Shown: positions 5,668 through 6,100 of the stretch, piece by piece
How positions within the stretch are numbered: the stretch's first letter is position 1
Layout of the letters: each line of letters opens with the position of its first letter
Source of the DNA: Acidobacteriota bacterium
Lineage (GTDB): Bacteria > Acidobacteriota > HRBIN11
Assembly: GCA_025061865.1 (NCBI GenBank)
Contig: JANXAA010000139.1
Span: 1-6,100, forward strand
Reading direction: 5' to 3'
DNA length: 6,100 nucleotides
Program-made: the position numbers and the translations under genes
Notes under the pieces: model-generated
The model's database searches: none
Told to the model about the DNA's origin: nothing
The model's input: only the letters and a program-made list of their open reading frames with translations

Positions 5668-6100
5668 ATGAAGTATAGGCTTGGATGGCTAAGTATGACG
5701 CTCGGCCTCACCATTCTTTACGGATGTCCATCTGTGGGTACGTCATCTCGACCGTATGAAGTCGTTTCTCTTCTGACAATACCGGAGCGACTCAACGTAC
5801 AAGGGACGGAAGCCAGTCCGGTCTTGACCCTCATTCACGGGCGGCAGTATCGAGCCCTCCCGGTCGACTCTTCCCTCCAGGTCGAATTTCCGACGTGGGT
5901 CCCGCCGGGTGCCGTCCTCGCGTGGGGTGTCGGCGCCCAGGGCATCACAGCTGGGGCCGTGCAGGTCCAAGCCCAAGGCCTCCGGCCTTTCCGGGGGTCG
6001 ACCCCCGTCGACCTCTTGCCGCCGACGGCGGTCCCGGCCGCCGAGCTGGCGTATACCGTACGGTCTTTTCAGGTCGACTTGGGTCCCCTGGCCCGGCAAT
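5668..6100 (+). CDS. Putative lipoprotein of unknown function, partial (3' end beyond window)
   Basis: The frame is open for 144 codons and leaves the window without a stop. The N-terminus MKYRLGWLSMTLGL has two early basic residues and a hydrophobic core, then TILYGC with Cys20. This fits a lipoprotein signal, although Tyr at the -2 position is not the most typical residue. The expected place is the periplasmic face of the inner or outer membrane. The mature part begins with a Ser/Thr/Pro-rich linker and continues with beta-type sequence rich in Val, Pro and Gly (PVLTLIHGRQYRALPV, VEFPTWVPPGAVLAWGVG, LPPTAVPAAELAYTV), suggesting an extracytoplasmic beta-sandwich. I do not recognise a family. 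The GTC and GAC codon preference matches cinA and the transaldolase gene, which favours this strand over the opposing open frame. Confidence 0.72.
   Translation, partial: MKYRLGWLSMTLGLTILYGCPSVGTSSRPYEVVSLLTIPERLNVQGTEASPVLTLIHGRQYRALPVDSSLQVEFPTWVPPGAVLAWGVGAQGITAGAVQVQAQGLRPFRGSTPVDLLPPTAVPAAELAYTVRSFQVDLGPLARQ

Noticed and set aside
5743..6099. Minus-strand open frame of 118 codons at the right edge
   Set aside because: It opposes the plus-strand lipoprotein frame, which has a start, ribosome binding site, signal peptide and matching codon use. The minus reading is low-complexity, Arg/Gly/Asp-rich shadow.

Overview
The window is a GC-rich bacterial chromosomal segment. A disrupted outer-membrane receptor gene lies on the minus strand (about 13-3103). 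It is followed on the plus strand by cinA (3468-4694), a transaldolase-family gene (4906-5562) and the start of a lipoprotein gene that runs off the right edge (5668-6100). The receptor implies a Gram-negative cell envelope. Its architecture (signal peptide, carboxypeptidase-regulatory-like domain, plug, large Oar-like barrel) is common in Acidobacteriota and related phyla. That placement is an inference and rests on this one gene.

Region 1 (13-3103, minus). The receptor can be read from a good ribosome binding site and signal peptide through to a C-terminal phenylalanine, at about 1,030 codons. The reading needs about eight frame changes and crosses two in-frame stops (TAA at codon 7, TAG at 1984-1986). 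Homology-like reading resumes after every lesion, so this looks like a recently inactivated gene. Several lesions sit in short homopolymers, so assembly error is the main alternative. The intact genes next to it argue against that.

Region 2 (3104-3467). A divergent spacer of about 360 bases carries a 10-base direct repeat, a small hairpin and a run of degenerate seven-base repeats just before the cinA ribosome binding site.

Region 3 (3468-5562, plus). cinA encodes a full-length two-domain protein for pyridine-nucleotide salvage. The 211-base spacer after it holds a strong hairpin and a second run of the same seven-base repeats. Next comes a short-type transaldolase/fructose-6-phosphate aldolase homologue, whose visible active-site residues are of the transaldolase type. 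The two genes are metabolic housekeeping genes. The long, repeat-laden spacer argues against tight translational coupling.

Region 4 (5563-6100). A 105-base spacer contains a bipartite inverted repeat and two copies of the motif GTAGGRTCAGG, which also occurs before the transaldolase gene. A lipoprotein of unknown function then starts and is cut by the window edge.

No RNA gene, CRISPR array, insertion sequence or new defence-type system was found. The most unusual signals are the shared intergenic repeats (heptamer runs and REP-like GGGTCAGG palindromes) and the localized decay of the receptor.
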